Shown here piece after piece: positions 51,524 through 60,850 of a stretch of DNA of 64,000 nucleotides; positions within the stretch are counted from its first letter, which is position 1; each line of letters begins with the position of its first letter. Source of the DNA: Acidimicrobiaceae bacterium (lineage in GTDB: Bacteria > Actinomycetota > Acidimicrobiia > Acidimicrobiales > Aldehydirespiratoraceae); contig JAPPLH010000003.1 in assembly GCA_028819505.1 (NCBI GenBank), positions 1-64,000 of the forward strand, read 5' to 3'. The position numbers and the translations under genes are program-made. The notes below the pieces were generated by a model. That model made no database searches. It saw nothing but the letters and a program-made list of their open reading frames with translations, and was not told where the DNA came from.

Positions 51524-52207
51524 TCAGGCTGCGTCGACTAGGGCCCGGGCCACGTCGGGGACGTCGGTGATCAGGCCGTCCACTCCCATCGCCAGCAACT
51601 CCGACATGCGCTCCGGGACGTTGATGGTCCACACGTTGACGGCCAGCCCGGCGCCGTGGGCCCGGCGCACGAACGCAGCGTCGCACATGGCGTCGAAGGC
51701 GTGTACAGCCACCATGCTGTGGGCGCTGGCCCGGGCCACGGCCTGCACGGGCGCCACGATCCCGCAGATCAGCGCGGTCCGGATGGCCGGATCGACAGCC
51801 CGCACCGCAACCGCCGCGTCGACGTTGAACGACGACACCACGGCCCGCTCCGGGCCGAGATAGGCCGCGATGAGGCCGGCCACGGCGTCGGCCACGAGGT
51901 TCTCGCTGTCGTAGTCGGGGTCGTCGGGCAGGTTCTTGATCTCGAGATGCACTCCCATGCCCTCGCATGCCTCCAGGGCCTCGGCCAGGCTCGGCACGTA
52001 GTCGGGCAGTTCGTCGGCGTGGAGGTGGCCGATCCGCCGGCCGTCGGCCAGGTGAGCGTCGTGGTGGACCACGGCCACGCCGTCAGTGGTGCGGCGCACG
52101 TCGAGCTCGACCCAGTCGGCGCCGAATTCTCGGGCCAGCCGGAAGGCTTCCACCGTGTTCTCGGGCGCGGCCTCGCTGGCACCCCGATGCGCGATCACCG
52201 CTGCCAC
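51524..52207 (-). CDS. Glycerophosphodiester phosphodiesterase (GDPD)
   Basis: 227 residues, TIM barrel with the GDPD signature AHRGASEAAPENTVEAF, WVELDVRRTTDGVAVVHHD, and VHLEIKNLP. Cleaves glycerophosphodiesters to glycerol 3-phosphate and an alcohol. No signal peptide, so cytoplasmic. GTG start. Convergent with the lipid kinase gene. Confidence 0.93.
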   Translation of the reverse strand: MAAVIAHRGASEAAPENTVEAFRLAREFGADWVELDVRRTTDGVAVVHHDAHLADGRRIGHLHADELPDYVPSLAEALEACEGMGVHLEIKNLPDDPDYDSENLVADAVAGLIAAYLGPERAVVSSFNVDAAVAVRAVDPAIRTALICGIVAPVQAVARASAHSMVAVHAFDAMCDAAFVRRAHGAGLAVNVWTINVPERMSELLAMGVDGLITDVPDVARALVDAA

Positions 52208-52229
52208 CCCGGCAGTCTCGCACAGACTT

Positions 52230-52465
52230 CCTGCCGGCAGGAATCGTGCGGCCGGACGAGCGCGGCGACGTCCGCGCCGAGACCGGCCGGATCGCGCGGA
52301 CTGCCTGCCGGCAGGAACCGTCCGGCGCGCCCGCGCGTGCGGCCGACCTGCGCCGAACCCGGTCGGTGCCCTGGATAACCGTCCGGCGCGCCCGCGCGTG
52401 CGGCTGGCTAGACGCCGTCGGCATCGGCGCCCAGCGGGATCGACCGGCGCGCCCGCGCGTGCGGC
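52230..52465. repeat. Intergenic repeat cluster: two palindromes and three 61-bp-spaced repeats
   Basis: CCTGCCGGCAGG (perfect palindrome) at 52230-52241 and 52304-52315; a 22-bp identical sequence beginning CCGGCGCGCCCGCGCGTG at 52322, 52383 and 52444. The 61-bp period and partial similarity of the intervening bases indicate a degenerate tandem array. It fills the divergent space between the GDPD and the beta-lactamase-like genes (52208-52515), which holds no gene. Confidence 0.85.
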
Positions 52466-52515
52466 TGGCTACCGTGGCCCGACTGCCCAGGTACCCGGCC
52501 CCCCGTAGATTGAGC

Positions 52516-53616
52516 ATGCCCGGCACAGGACCACGTTCCGAAACGAGGCGGACACCGGCGCTACGGGCGGCGGGCCGTGCCCTCACGGCCATCGGGCTGA
52601 CCTGCACCGCCGCGCTCTGCGTCGTCGGCGCGCCCGCTGCGCTCGGCAGCCGTCCCGCGTCGGGAGTCGAGAACGAAGTGGCCGTTTCCGGCGACATCCC
52701 GCGTGGTCGCCAACTGTCCTTCGGTCGATGCGGCCGCATGTTCAACAGGCCGTTCATCGAGGAGACGATGGCCGCCCATCCCGGCGCCCGGTTCACCGCA
52801 GCCGTCCACGACCACCGCACGGGCTGCAGGCATTACCTCAATTTCAGCCTCGAGATCACCACCGCGAGCGTCATCAAGGCCCAAGTCCTGGCGGGCGTGC
52901 TGCTGGCCGCCCAGGATGCGGGCCGCCGGCTGAGCGAGTCCGAGGCGGCCGACGTCGAGTTGATGATGCGCTACAGCCACAACCGCCCGCCCACCTCCAG
53001 GTTGTACCTGCAACTCGGCAGCGCGGCCGGCATGGAGGCGCTGGACGAGCGCTTCGGGATCGTCGGCACGAGCCACACCGCGTGGTACGGACGGACGCTG
53101 TCCACGGCCGGCGACCGGACACGGCTCGTGGAGCAGCTCCTCATCGGCGGAGGGCCCCTCAGCACCGAGTCGGTGCAGGCGGCATGGGAGTGGATGTCCG
53201 GCGTGAGCGCGGCGCAGAGTTGGGGGGTCACCGCCGGCCTACCCGCCGGATACGAGGCTGCGCTCAAGAACGGCTTCTTCCCGATGTCGGGCGCCGGGTG
53301 GCGGCTGGGCACCACCGGGGCGGTGCGCGACCCGACCGGCGGCGCCTACGCCATGACAGTGATGACGGACAACAACCCGAGCGAGTCGGCCGGCATCGCG
53401 CTCGTGGAGAGGATCGCCCGCCGCATCAACGCCGCGCTCACCGCCGGCACGCCTGCGCAGCGCGCCGTGGACCAGGTGGAGTGCGTCGAACCGCCCAGGG
53501 GATCGTCGTGGTCCTCGGCGGCCGAGATGCTCGGCGGAGTCGACGCCGTCGAGCTGAGGCGCCTCAACGGCGGCGAGCCCAGACCGCTGACCGGTCAGCG
53601 AGTCTGCTGGACATAG
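52516..53616 (+). CDS. Secreted beta-lactamase class A-like serine hydrolase
   Basis: 366 residues. Signal-peptide-like hydrophobic stretch (ALTAIGLTCTAALCVVGAPA), then a penicillin-binding/beta-lactamase fold: SxxK as TTASVIKAQVLAGVLL, SxN as YSHNRPPT, and KNG as ALKNGFFPMS where KTG is usual. The general Glu of the omega loop is not evident, so a peptidase or inactive role is as likely as a true beta-lactamase. TAGATT lies four bases before the ATG. Confidence 0.83.
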   Translation: MPGTGPRSETRRTPALRAAGRALTAIGLTCTAALCVVGAPAALGSRPASGVENEVAVSGDIPRGRQLSFGRCGRMFNRPFIEETMAAHPGARFTAAVHDHRTGCRHYLNFSLEITTASVIKAQVLAGVLLAAQDAGRRLSESEAADVELMMRYSHNRPPTSRLYLQLGSAAGMEALDERFGIVGTSHTAWYGRTLSTAGDRTRLVEQLLIGGGPLSTESVQAAWEWMSGVSAAQSWGVTAGLPAGYEAALKNGFFPMSGAGWRLGTTGAVRDPTGGAYAMTVMTDNNPSESAGIALVERIARRINAALTAGTPAQRAVDQVECVEPPRGSSWSSAAEMLGGVDAVELRRLNGGEPRPLTGQRVCWT

Positions 53617-53671
53617 CCGCGACCGCGTAACTTTGTGGAAGCTCAGATGAACTAGCGCAGGGAGGCCCGCA

Positions 53672-55309
53672 ATGACGTTGTCAGCCGCCGAAGGGCCGAC
53701 TTCGGTGCCGCTGCTGTCCGAGACGATCCCGCAGAACCTGGCCCGAACGGTCGCCGAGCACGGCGGGCGCGATGCGTTGGTGTCGGTGGAGCAGGGTCTG
53801 CGCTACACCTACACCGAATTCGCCGGCGAGGTCGACCGGGTGGCCCGCGGGCTCATGGGGATCGGGGTGGCCAAGGGCGACCGCGTCGGGATCTGGAGCC
53901 CGAACTACGCCGAGTGGGTGCTGGTGCAGTACGCCACGGCTCGCATCGGCGCGATCCTGGTGACCGTCAACCCGGCCTACCGGTCCTCGGAACTCGAGTA
54001 CGTGCTGAACCAGTCCCAGGCCTCGGTGCTGGTGGCGGTGGAGTCGTTCCTGACCAGCGACTACCGCTCGATGATCGCCGAGGTGTGGGACCGGGTGCCG
54101 GCCGGGCGGGTCATATACCTGCACACCCCGGATTGGGACACGCTGCTGGAGGCGGCCGAGACGGTGCCCGCGGACCGGCTCGAAGAGCGCAGCGCGCGAC
54201 TCGAGCCCGACGACGCCATCAACATCCAGTACACCAGCGGCACCACCGGCTTCCCCAAGGGCGCCACGCTTAGCCATCGCAACATCCTGAACAACGGGCT
54301 GTTCATCGGCGAGGCCTGCAAGTACACCGCCGAGGACCGGGTGTGCATCCCGGTGCCGTTCTACCACTGCTTCGGCATGGTGCTCGGCAACCTGGCCTGC
54401 ACCACCCACGGCGCCGCCATGGTGATCCCCGCCGCCGGATTCAACGCCAAGGCCACCCTGGAGGCCGTCGCCGCCGAGCGCTGCACGAGCCTGTACGGGG
54501 TGCCGACGATGTTCATCGCCGAGCTCGGCGAGCCCGACCTGGCCGGCTACGACCTGTCGTCGCTGCGAACCGGGATCATGGCCGGATCGCCGTGCCCCAT
54601 CGAGGTCATGCGCCAGGTGGTGGACCAGATGAACATGAGCGAGGTCACCATCGCCTACGGCATGACCGAGACCTCGCCGGTGTCCACCCAGACGTCCGCC
54701 GACGACCCCCTCGAGAAGCGGGTGACCACGGTGGGGCGGGTCCATCCCCACGTCGAGATCCGCATCGTCGACCCCGCCACCGGCGAGATCGTGCCCCGCG
54801 GCACCAGCGGCGAGTTCCAGACCCGGGGCTACTCGGTGATGCTGGGCTACTGGAACGAGCCCGAGCGCACCGCGGAGGCCATCGACGCCGACGGATGGAT
54901 GCACACCGGCGATCTCGCGGTCATGGACGACGAGGGCTACGTGAACATCGTCGGAAGAATCAAGGACATGATCATCCGCGGCGGCGAGAACGTGTACCCC
55001 CGCGAGGTCGAGGAGTTCCTCTACACCCACCCCGACATCGTCGACGTGCAGGTCATCGGCGTGCCCGACGTCCGCTACGGCGAGGAGATCATGGCCTGGG
55101 TCCAGCTGCGCGACGGCGCCGGCACCACTGCCGACGACATCGAGGACTTCTGCCGCGGCACCATCGCCCACTACAAGGTGCCCCGCTACATCAAGCTCAC
55201 CGACACCTTCCCCATGACCATCACCGGCAAGATCCAGAAGTTCAAGATGCGCGAGCAGTCGATCGAGGAGCTCCGCCTCGACTCGGCCGCCCAAGTCCGG
55301 AGCGCCTAG
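53672..55309 (+). CDS. Fatty acid-CoA ligase (AMP-binding)
   Basis: 545 residues. P-loop-like AMP motif [38 protein letters not shown], hinge [18 protein letters not shown] and C-terminal catalytic Lys in [10 protein letters not shown]. Activates fatty acids with ATP and CoA. AGGGAGG precedes the ATG. EtfBA a few kb away may serve the same beta-oxidation pathway. Confidence 0.92.
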   Translation: MTLSAAEGPTSVPLLSETIPQNLARTVAEHGGRDALVSVEQGLRYTYTEFAGEVDRVARGLMGIGVAKGDRVGIWSPNYAEWVLVQYATARIGAILVTVNPAYRSSELEYVLNQSQASVLVAVESFLTSDYRSMIAEVWDRVPAGRVIYLHTPDWDTLLEAAETVPADRLEERSARLEPDDAINIQYTSGTTGFPKGATLSHRNILNNGLFIGEACKYTAEDRVCIPVPFYHCFGMVLGNLACTTHGAAMVIPAAGFNAKATLEAVAAERCTSLYGVPTMFIAELGEPDLAGYDLSSLRTGIMAGSPCPIEVMRQVVDQMNMSEVTIAYGMTETSPVSTQTSADDPLEKRVTTVGRVHPHVEIRIVDPATGEIVPRGTSGEFQTRGYSVMLGYWNEPERTAEAIDADGWMHTGDLAVMDDEGYVNIVGRIKDMIIRGGENVYPREVEEFLYTHPDIVDVQVIGVPDVRYGEEIMAWVQLRDGAGTTADDIEDFCRGTIAHYKVPRYIKLTDTFPMTITGKIQKFKMREQSIEELRLDSAAQVRSA

Positions 55310-55321
55310 CGCACGCCACTG

Positions 55322-56920
55322 CTAGCCGACCGGTGAGGGGACCGATCGGCGGGGGACGGTCACCTCGATCACGGTGCCGCGGGGCGTCTCGGCCGATGCG
55401 GCCTTGATGGTGATCGAGCCGCCGAGGTCGTGGACCACGAAGGTGCGCACGATGGTGAGGCCGAGCCCGGCGTCGCGGTCCAGGGAGAAGCCCTCGCCCA
55501 CACCGGGCCCGTCGTCGGCGATGCGCATGGTCAACGTGCTGGCGGTGCGGGCCAGGCGCACCTCGACAAGCTCCCCCGCGCCCGCGGGGGGTGCGGCGTG
55601 CTGGAAGGCGTTCTGCACCAGCTCCACCAGCACCACCGCCAGCGGCATCGCCGTCTCGCCGTCGATCTCGCCGACGGCCCCCTCGACCTGGATCTTGAGG
55701 GGCCGTTCCACCGGGGCGAGCCCGTCCTCCACCAGGCGCACAAGCGGGCCCACGATCTCATCGAAGTCGAGCTCGGAGGCGGTGTCGAGAGCGAGATGCT
55801 CATGAACCATGGCGATCGACGAGACCCGCCGCACCGAGGACTCGACGGCTGCCTTCGCCTCCGCGCTGCCCAGGCGGCGAGCCTGGAGCTGCAGCAGCGA
55901 GCTCACCGTCTGCAGGTTGTTCTTGACCCGGTGGTGGATCTCGCGGATGGTCGCATCCTTGGACAGGAGCAGGCGGTCGTGGTGGCGCAGCTCGGACACG
56001 TCCCGGAGCATCGCCACCGCCCCGGTGATCCGGTCCTCGGCCACCATGGGGTAGGCCCGCAGCACGACCACGATCATCGATCCGGCGGTGAACTCGGCCA
56101 CCGTGGAACGCCGGCGCCAGAACGAGCGGCGGATCACCGTGTCGTCCAGTCCCAGATCGCCGAGACGGCTGCCCGGCACCGGGCGCGTCACGCCCAGGCG
56201 GTGCAGGGCGCTGCGGGCGTTGGGCGAGGCGTAGCTGATCCGGCCCTCCCGGTCCAGCAACAGCACCCCGTCGCCGACACGGGGCTCGCGGAACTCGCCG
56301 ACCCGCTCCATGCGCTCGTAGGGGAACGCGCCCTCGGCGATCATCCGCGCGAAACGGCTGTACAGACCGCGGTAGACGGTCTCCAGCGGATTCTCGTGGC
56401 GGATGGGCGCCGGCGCCGCCTCGCGCGAGAGCACCGCCACCGGCGCGTCGTCGCAACGGACGGGCACATAGTCCACGACCCGGCGGTGGTCGCGCCGCGG
56501 CAGGCTGTCCGCCTCCTCCACTACCGTGTCGTCGCCCACGACGGACAGCGGACCGGCCTCCGCCACCTCCGCCTCGCCCGCCTCGCCGGTGTCCATCGCG
56601 GCCCGCAGCCAGGCCAGGGCGGACCCGTGAACGATGGTGCCCACCGGGTCGACCTCATGAACGGTGGGCCCGGTGTTGGCCCGGGCGTGGGCCAGCACCA
56701 CGAAGTCACCGCCGGCGCTGACGGCCTCGTCGGCGGCCAGATCCGGGGCGCCCGCCATCGCCGCCGGATCGAATCCGGCGACGCAGGGGGCGTACAGCAG
56801 CAGATCCCCGAAGGAGAGGTCGGCCAGCGGCGCCCACGAGCCCACCAGCCGGTGCAGATGATCGATGGAGCGCTCGTCGAGCGCGGTGCCGGCCCGGGCC
56901 AACTCCGCGAGACCGACCAC
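55322..56920 (-). CDS. pdtaS: Sensor histidine kinase, PdtaS type
   Basis: 532 residues, no membrane segment. N-terminal GAF-like domain (about 15-165), PAS domain (about 205-310; GRISYASPNARSAL), HisKA_2 EIHHRVKNNLQTVSSLLQLQ (His pair 329-330) and HATPase (DDGPGVGEGFS, GLGLTIVRTFV). This is the cytosolic PdtaS of actinobacteria, which signals to an ANTAR RNA-binding regulator; that partner is not in the window. GTG start behind GGAGAG, 24 nt after DUF3107. Confidence 0.9.
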   Translation of the reverse strand: MVGLAELARAGTALDERSIDHLHRLVGSWAPLADLSFGDLLLYAPCVAGFDPAAMAGAPDLAADEAVSAGGDFVVLAHARANTGPTVHEVDPVGTIVHGSALAWLRAAMDTGEAGEAEVAEAGPLSVVGDDTVVEEADSLPRRDHRRVVDYVPVRCDDAPVAVLSREAAPAPIRHENPLETVYRGLYSRFARMIAEGAFPYERMERVGEFREPRVGDGVLLLDREGRISYASPNARSALHRLGVTRPVPGSRLGDLGLDDTVIRRSFWRRRSTVAEFTAGSMIVVVLRAYPMVAEDRITGAVAMLRDVSELRHHDRLLLSKDATIREIHHRVKNNLQTVSSLLQLQARRLGSAEAKAAVESSVRRVSSIAMVHEHLALDTASELDFDEIVGPLVRLVEDGLAPVERPLKIQVEGAVGEIDGETAMPLAVVLVELVQNAFQHAAPPAGAGELVEVRLARTASTLTMRIADDGPGVGEGFSLDRDAGLGLTIVRTFVVHDLGGSITIKAASAETPRGTVIEVTVPRRSVPSPVG

Positions 56921-56944
56921 CGCTGCGGCTCTCCGCCGGGCCTC

Positions 56945-57172
56945 TCAGCCGAAGCCGATGGGGTGGGAGCCGGGCGGGCCCATCTCAACATGGGTGATGC
57001 GCGACGCGGCCACCGCAATCTCCCGGCCCTTGTCGTCGGTCAGCCACAGCACCGGGGCCTTGCCCTTCAGAGCTGCCTCGACGGACGCCTTGATGTCCTC
57101 GCGGTCGGCGTCGTCGGGAAGGTTCACGGTGATGGACTGGGGGTTGTCGGCGATGCCGATGCGAAGCTCCAC
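56945..57172 (-). CDS. DUF3107 family small protein
   Basis: 75 residues (MELRIGIADNPQSITVNLPD ... WLTDDKGREIAVAASRITHV), the short actinobacterial DUF3107 family. Function unknown. GTG start with AAGGAG eight bases upstream. It precedes pdtaS on the same strand. Confidence 0.9.
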   Translation of the reverse strand: MELRIGIADNPQSITVNLPDDADREDIKASVEAALKGKAPVLWLTDDKGREIAVAASRITHVEMGPPGSHPIGFG

Positions 57173-57232
57173 TCAGTTCTCCTTCAGAAGCGTCCACGAA
57201 CAGGTTAAGTCTGTGGCGTCGAAGCCGTGACA

Positions 57233-57321
57233 CTCCCGCTCTTGTTCGCTTCGCTCACGGGCCGCTCGGGCCACGGCCTCGCCCGTACGGGGTGTATCGC
57301 TCGCCTATTCGCTCGGCCTCT
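57233..57321 (-). repeat. Dispersed intergenic repeat, copy F
   Basis: Plus-strand CTCCCGCTCTTGTTCGCTT ... CGGGCCGCTCGGGCCACGGC ... TTCGCTCGGCCTCT, ending at the mrp stop. It fills the mrp-DUF3107 gap. Confidence 0.82.
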
Positions 57322-58460
57322 CAGACGATCTTCAACTCGGGATGGGTTCGTTTGGTGGGTCCGTGGGCTTCGATCCACGACGCCATCGCCGCGAAGACCG
57401 ACGACGCTTCAGAACCGGGATCCACCGCCATTATGGGCCGACCGTGATCGCTGCCCTCGCGCAGCGGGATGGTCATGGGTACCTGGCCTATGAGATCCAC
57501 GTCGAGAATGCGGGCCAGTTCCGCTCCGCCGCCCGAGCCGAAGAGCTGGTAGCGCTTGCCGTCGTCGCCGGTGAACCACGACATGTTCTCGATCACGCCC
57601 CGCACGGCGATGTTCACCTTGGAGAACATGAACGCCGAGCGCTGGGCCACCTTCTGGGCCGCGGGGTTGGGCGTGGTCACCACGTAGGCCTCGGCCCGTG
57701 GCAGGAACTGCGCCAGCGACAGCGAGATGTCGCCGGTGCCGGGCGGGAGGTCTACCAGCAGGAAGTCGGGATCGTCCCAGAACACGTCGGTGAGGAACTG
57801 CTCGAGAGCCTTGTGCAGCATCGGGCCCCGCCAGATCACCGGCTGGTCCTCCTGGGCGAAGAAGCCCATCGAGATGCAGCGCACGCCGTGCACCTCCGGC
57901 GGGACGATCATGTCGTCGATCACCACCGGGGCCCGGTCCACGCCCAGCATCCTCGGGATCGAGAAGCCCCACACGTCGGCGTCCACGACCGCCGTCGAGC
58001 GGCCCAGCGCCGCCAGGGCGATGGCCAGGTTGGCGGTGACCGACGACTTGCCCACGCCGCCCTTGCCCGAGGCGATCAGCAGCGTGCGGGTCGCGTTGCC
58101 GGGCTCCGCGAACGGGATGGCCCGGCCCTCGGCGTGGCCGTGGGCAGGGGCGGATCCGGCGGTGGCGGCCGGGTTGCCGTGCAGCTTGGTGCGCAACTCG
58201 GCCCGCTCGGCGTCGCTCATCACGGTGAAGTCCAGGGTGACCGCGGCCACGCCGTCGAGATCGAGCAGCGCGTCGGTCACCCGGCGCTGGATCTCGCCGC
58301 GCAGCGGGCAGCCCGCCACCGTGAGCGCGATCCGCACGCCGGCGTGGCCGCCGTCGATGGTGGCGCCCCGGTACATGCCGAGGTCGACGATGCTGCGGTG
58401 CAGTTCGGGGTCCTCCACCGGTCGGAGGGCCTCGATCACCTCCGCTTCCGTGACGGCCAC
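57321..58460 (-). CDS. mrp: Mrp/ApbC iron-sulfur cluster carrier ATPase
   Basis: 379 residues: N-terminal MIP18/DUF59 domain (1-80, Cys51 in AGCPLRGEI), then a ParA-like ATPase with deviant P-loop SGKGGVGKSSVT, DADVWGFSIPRMLG and LVDLPPGTGDISLSL. The CPxC pair that usually binds the cluster is absent: the region reads NMSWFTGDDGKRYQLFGSGG. GTG start, six bases after TAGTCT. Confidence 0.93.
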   Translation of the reverse strand: MAVTEAEVIEALRPVEDPELHRSIVDLGMYRGATIDGGHAGVRIALTVAGCPLRGEIQRRVTDALLDLDGVAAVTLDFTVMSDAERAELRTKLHGNPAATAGSAPAHGHAEGRAIPFAEPGNATRTLLIASGKGGVGKSSVTANLAIALAALGRSTAVVDADVWGFSIPRMLGVDRAPVVIDDMIVPPEVHGVRCISMGFFAQEDQPVIWRGPMLHKALEQFLTDVFWDDPDFLLVDLPPGTGDISLSLAQFLPRAEAYVVTTPNPAAQKVAQRSAFMFSKVNIAVRGVIENMSWFTGDDGKRYQLFGSGGGAELARILDVDLIGQVPMTIPLREGSDHGRPIMAVDPGSEASSVFAAMASWIEAHGPTKRTHPELKIV

Positions 58461-58466
58461 ACGCCT

Positions 58467-58472
58467 AGACTA
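58467..58472 (-). promoter_or_regulatory. -10 box of mrp (leaderless-type)
   Basis: TAGTCT on the minus strand, six bases before the mrp GTG, matching the spacing seen at other leaderless genes here. Confidence 0.45.
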
Positions 58473-58558
58473 ACGGCGTGTCGAGGAGGGGCCTCAGCGC
58501 AGCGGCGGGAGGCGGCGGGGGCGGACGCGTCGCCGTGGACGCCTAGAGCGTCGGGCCG

Positions 58559-59032
58559 ATGCTGCATCTCGTGCGCCATGCCGACGCGGGCAACCGGATG
58601 GCCTGGGTCGGCAACGACTTCGAGCGACCGCTGGACGACCACGGGCGGATGCAGGCCGAGGCCATCGGCGCGGCCCTGGCCTCCCGGCCGGTGCGTCGCA
58701 TCCTGTCGAGCCCGTACGTGCGCTGCGTGGACACCGTCGTGCCGCTGGGACGCACCCTGCGCCTGCCCGTCGAGACATGCGACGAGCTCGCCGAGGGGTC
58801 CTACGTCGCCGGCGCGTTCGAGTTGCTGGGCTCGCTGGCCGGCGCCGAGGGCGACTCGGTGCTGTGCAGCCACGGCGACGTGATCCCCGGCCTGCTCTGG
58901 GTGCTGGACCAGTACGTGCTCGACATCGCAGAGCTCGGACGCTGCAAGAAGGGGTCCATCTGGGAGTTGGACGTGAGCGACGGCCGGATCGTCGGCGCCA
59001 CCTACCGGCGCCCCCGAACCTTCGGCGCCTGA
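58559..59032 (+). CDS. SixA-like histidine phosphatase
   Basis: 157 residues: MLHLVRHADAGNR with the phosphohistidine RHA motif, ILSSPYVRCVDTV, and second His in VLCSHGDVIPGLLW. Short SixA/PhoE-like phosphatases remove phosphate from proteins or small molecules. Divergent from mrp. Confidence 0.88.
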   Translation: MLHLVRHADAGNRMAWVGNDFERPLDDHGRMQAEAIGAALASRPVRRILSSPYVRCVDTVVPLGRTLRLPVETCDELAEGSYVAGAFELLGSLAGAEGDSVLCSHGDVIPGLLWVLDQYVLDIAELGRCKKGSIWELDVSDGRIVGATYRRPRTFGA

Positions 59033-59033
59033 T

Positions 59034-59060
59034 CCCCGCACTTGTTCGCTGCGACCCGCC
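59034..59060 (-). repeat. Dispersed intergenic repeat, fragment G
   Basis: TCCCCGCACTTGTTCGCTGC matches the start of the dispersed repeat but the rest has decayed. It lies directly after the SixA-like gene. Confidence 0.5.
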
Positions 59061-59141
59061 CGTCCCGAATTCAAGCCAACCCGGCGCCGTCGGTCGAGGC
59101 TTGATTGCCGGAATTCTCCCGAGGCCGGGATCTGGCGCAGT

Positions 59142-60530
59142 CTACTGCCCGATGATCTCGGCTTCGGGATAGAACGCGGCCGTTGCGAACCAGAACGTGT
59201 CGAGGTGCTCGACGGGCGCCAGCGCAGCGGCGCCCTGCGCCGCCGGTCGGCCGAGAATGTCGTAGGTCGCACCGGTGGTCGCGTCCACGAAACCGCCGCC
59301 GGTGCTCGCCGACAGATCCAACGGCCGCCCCTCGACCGAGCGGACGAACACCCCGGTGGCCCCGACGTCGCGGCCCTCGGCGATGTTGCGGCTGTCGAGC
59401 GCGCTGGCCGTGCCCGGCTCGAACAGGGCCACCAGCTCACGGCCGGCGAAGGAGAACGGCACGACACGGCGCTCAGCCAGGACGTCCAGCGGGATCACCG
59501 CGCCCTCGCCGTCGGCGCGGAGCGCCAGCACACGCGCCAGAGGTTCGAGGCGCTCGTCGAAGGGGCCGCTGAACAGGAAGGGCCGTCCGCTGGAATCGTA
59601 GAACTCGTACGGGTTCTGCCCGTACGACCGGGAGTGGCCGGTGTCGAGGCTCAGCACGTGGCCCTGCGGGTATGTCGACAGGAAGCTACGGAACGACACC
59701 GTCTGCACCGGGATCAGATCCAGTTCGATGCCCGTCAGGTGGCCGGCGACCGCGGTCCCGGTGTAGTGCGACCACAGGCTCTCGGTCTGGCGGTCGTACA
59801 TCACCAGCGACGAGTTGAACAGCTCGCCCGACGTTCCGAAGTCCAGGATGCGATCCCCCACCCGCCGGTCGTAGGCCACCGCGGAGTTGCACAGCGGGCA
59901 GTACGACACCGTCACCGGAACCCCGCCGACAGTGCCGTTCACGAGTTCGTGCCAGGTCATGATGCGAAGCGGGTAGGCCCGGGCGTCGCCGTTGATCTCC
60001 AGCGCGAGCACCGGCTCCACCTCCGCCAGCCAGTCCACCTCGCCGGCCGGCTCGAAGGCGGGGTCCTCCAGGGGCGGGATCCCGTCGGGCGGCGGCCCCC
60101 CGGAACGAATCTCCGAGAGGTCGATGAGCGGCTCGGGATGGTCGGGGTGGCCGCGGTCGCGCAGCGCGCTGGGCACATCCTCGCGGGGCGTCGAGCGGAT
60201 CGACCCGCCAGGTTCGGCGGTCGCGGCGGAGGCATCCGCAGGCACCTCGTCGGGGAGGGGGGTCGAGTCGCCCTCTCCGGGGCTCTGCTCCTCCGGCTGC
60301 CGGGCGTCGCCGTCCCCGCCGCCGTCCGAGCCGCCGTCCGTGCCGGCCCCCGCGTCCTCCACGGACGGCTCGCCCGCCGACTGGGGGCCGGACAGCGATT
60401 CGCCCTGCTCGACGGCGGCGCCTCGATCGTCGGAGGAGCCGGCGCCGCAGCCGAGGACGGCCGCCAGCGCAGCGCCTGCCAGCAACGCTGCCAGAACCCG
60501 ACCGAGACGCGCGAAGATCGTGCAAGCCAT
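59142..60530 (-). CDS. DUF3179 lipoprotein
   Basis: 462 residues from ATG 60530. Lipoprotein signal with lipobox AAVLGC; an acidic low-complexity linker (about 30-130); then the DUF3179 domain (GDARAYPLRIMTWHELVNGT, VSYCPLCNSAVAYDRRVGDR, FGTSGELFNSSLVMYDRQTE, SLWSHYTGTAVAG, LSLDTGHSRSYGQNPYEFYD). Cys pair CPLC and conserved His suggest a metal or redox site outside the membrane; function unknown. TAGCGT lies eight bases upstream. Confidence 0.9.
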   Translation of the reverse strand: MACTIFARLGRVLAALLAGAALAAVLGCGAGSSDDRGAAVEQGESLSGPQSAGEPSVEDAGAGTDGGSDGGGDGDARQPEEQSPGEGDSTPLPDEVPADASAATAEPGGSIRSTPREDVPSALRDRGHPDHPEPLIDLSEIRSGGPPPDGIPPLEDPAFEPAGEVDWLAEVEPVLALEINGDARAYPLRIMTWHELVNGTVGGVPVTVSYCPLCNSAVAYDRRVGDRILDFGTSGELFNSSLVMYDRQTESLWSHYTGTAVAGHLTGIELDLIPVQTVSFRSFLSTYPQGHVLSLDTGHSRSYGQNPYEFYDSSGRPFLFSGPFDERLEPLARVLALRADGEGAVIPLDVLAERRVVPFSFAGRELVALFEPGTASALDSRNIAEGRDVGATGVFVRSVEGRPLDLSASTGGGFVDATTGATYDILGRPAAQGAAALAPVEHLDTFWFATAAFYPEAEIIGQ

Positions 60531-60846
60531 GGGGGAGCACGCTACCGAGCCACAGCCGTCCTCCTCGAGGGACATGCACATCGACGAGGCGGCCATCCCG
60601 GGAAGCCGCACCCGGCAGGTCCGTGAGGAGCCTTCCTCCGAGGAGGCGGCCTCACATGGTTGCTGCGTCACACCGGCAGCGGCGAAGCCCCTTCCCCCGG
60701 CGGGCTGCGTCTCGCTGTGTGTGCTCCGGGCCCGGACCTCTGCGACGCCCCCGGCGGGCTGCGTCTCGGCTCGGCCTCCTGCGGGCCGCTTACGCTTGGA
60801 GGATGGCTCAGGCCCCCGTCGGCATCCCGGAGCGATCGGCAACCCG
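60531..60846. other. Divergent region between DUF3179 and ccm genes, with 21-bp direct repeats
   Basis: A 21-bp sequence beginning CCCCCGGCGGGCTGCG is identical at 60694-60714 and 60748-60768, 54 bp apart. Apart from the leader ORF at 60803 I see no gene. The repeats sit upstream of the ccm promoter and could be regulator sites. Confidence 0.6.
60791..60796 (+). promoter_or_regulatory. -10 box of the ccm operon (leaderless-type)
   Basis: TACGCT, then TGGAGG, then the ATG of the leader ORF at 60803: the same -10 to start spacing of six bases as at other leaderless genes in the window. Confidence 0.5.
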
Positions 60847-60850
60847 GTGA
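60803..60850 (+). CDS. Leader peptide ORF of the ccm operon
   Basis: 15 codons, MAQAPVGIPERSATR, then TGA. The stop overlaps the ccmA GTG as GTGA, the same coupling used at the ccmC-ccmD junction. The ATG is six bases after a -10-like box. It could ensure entry of ribosomes to ccmA by reinitiation, or act in attenuation. The peptide has no recognisable domain and no run of one amino acid. Confidence 0.55.
   Translation: MAQAPVGIPERSATR

Noticed and set aside
52322-52465. CRISPR array (22-bp repeats, 39-bp spacers)
   Set aside because: Only three repeats, extreme GC, spacers partly similar to each other, and no cas genes nearby.
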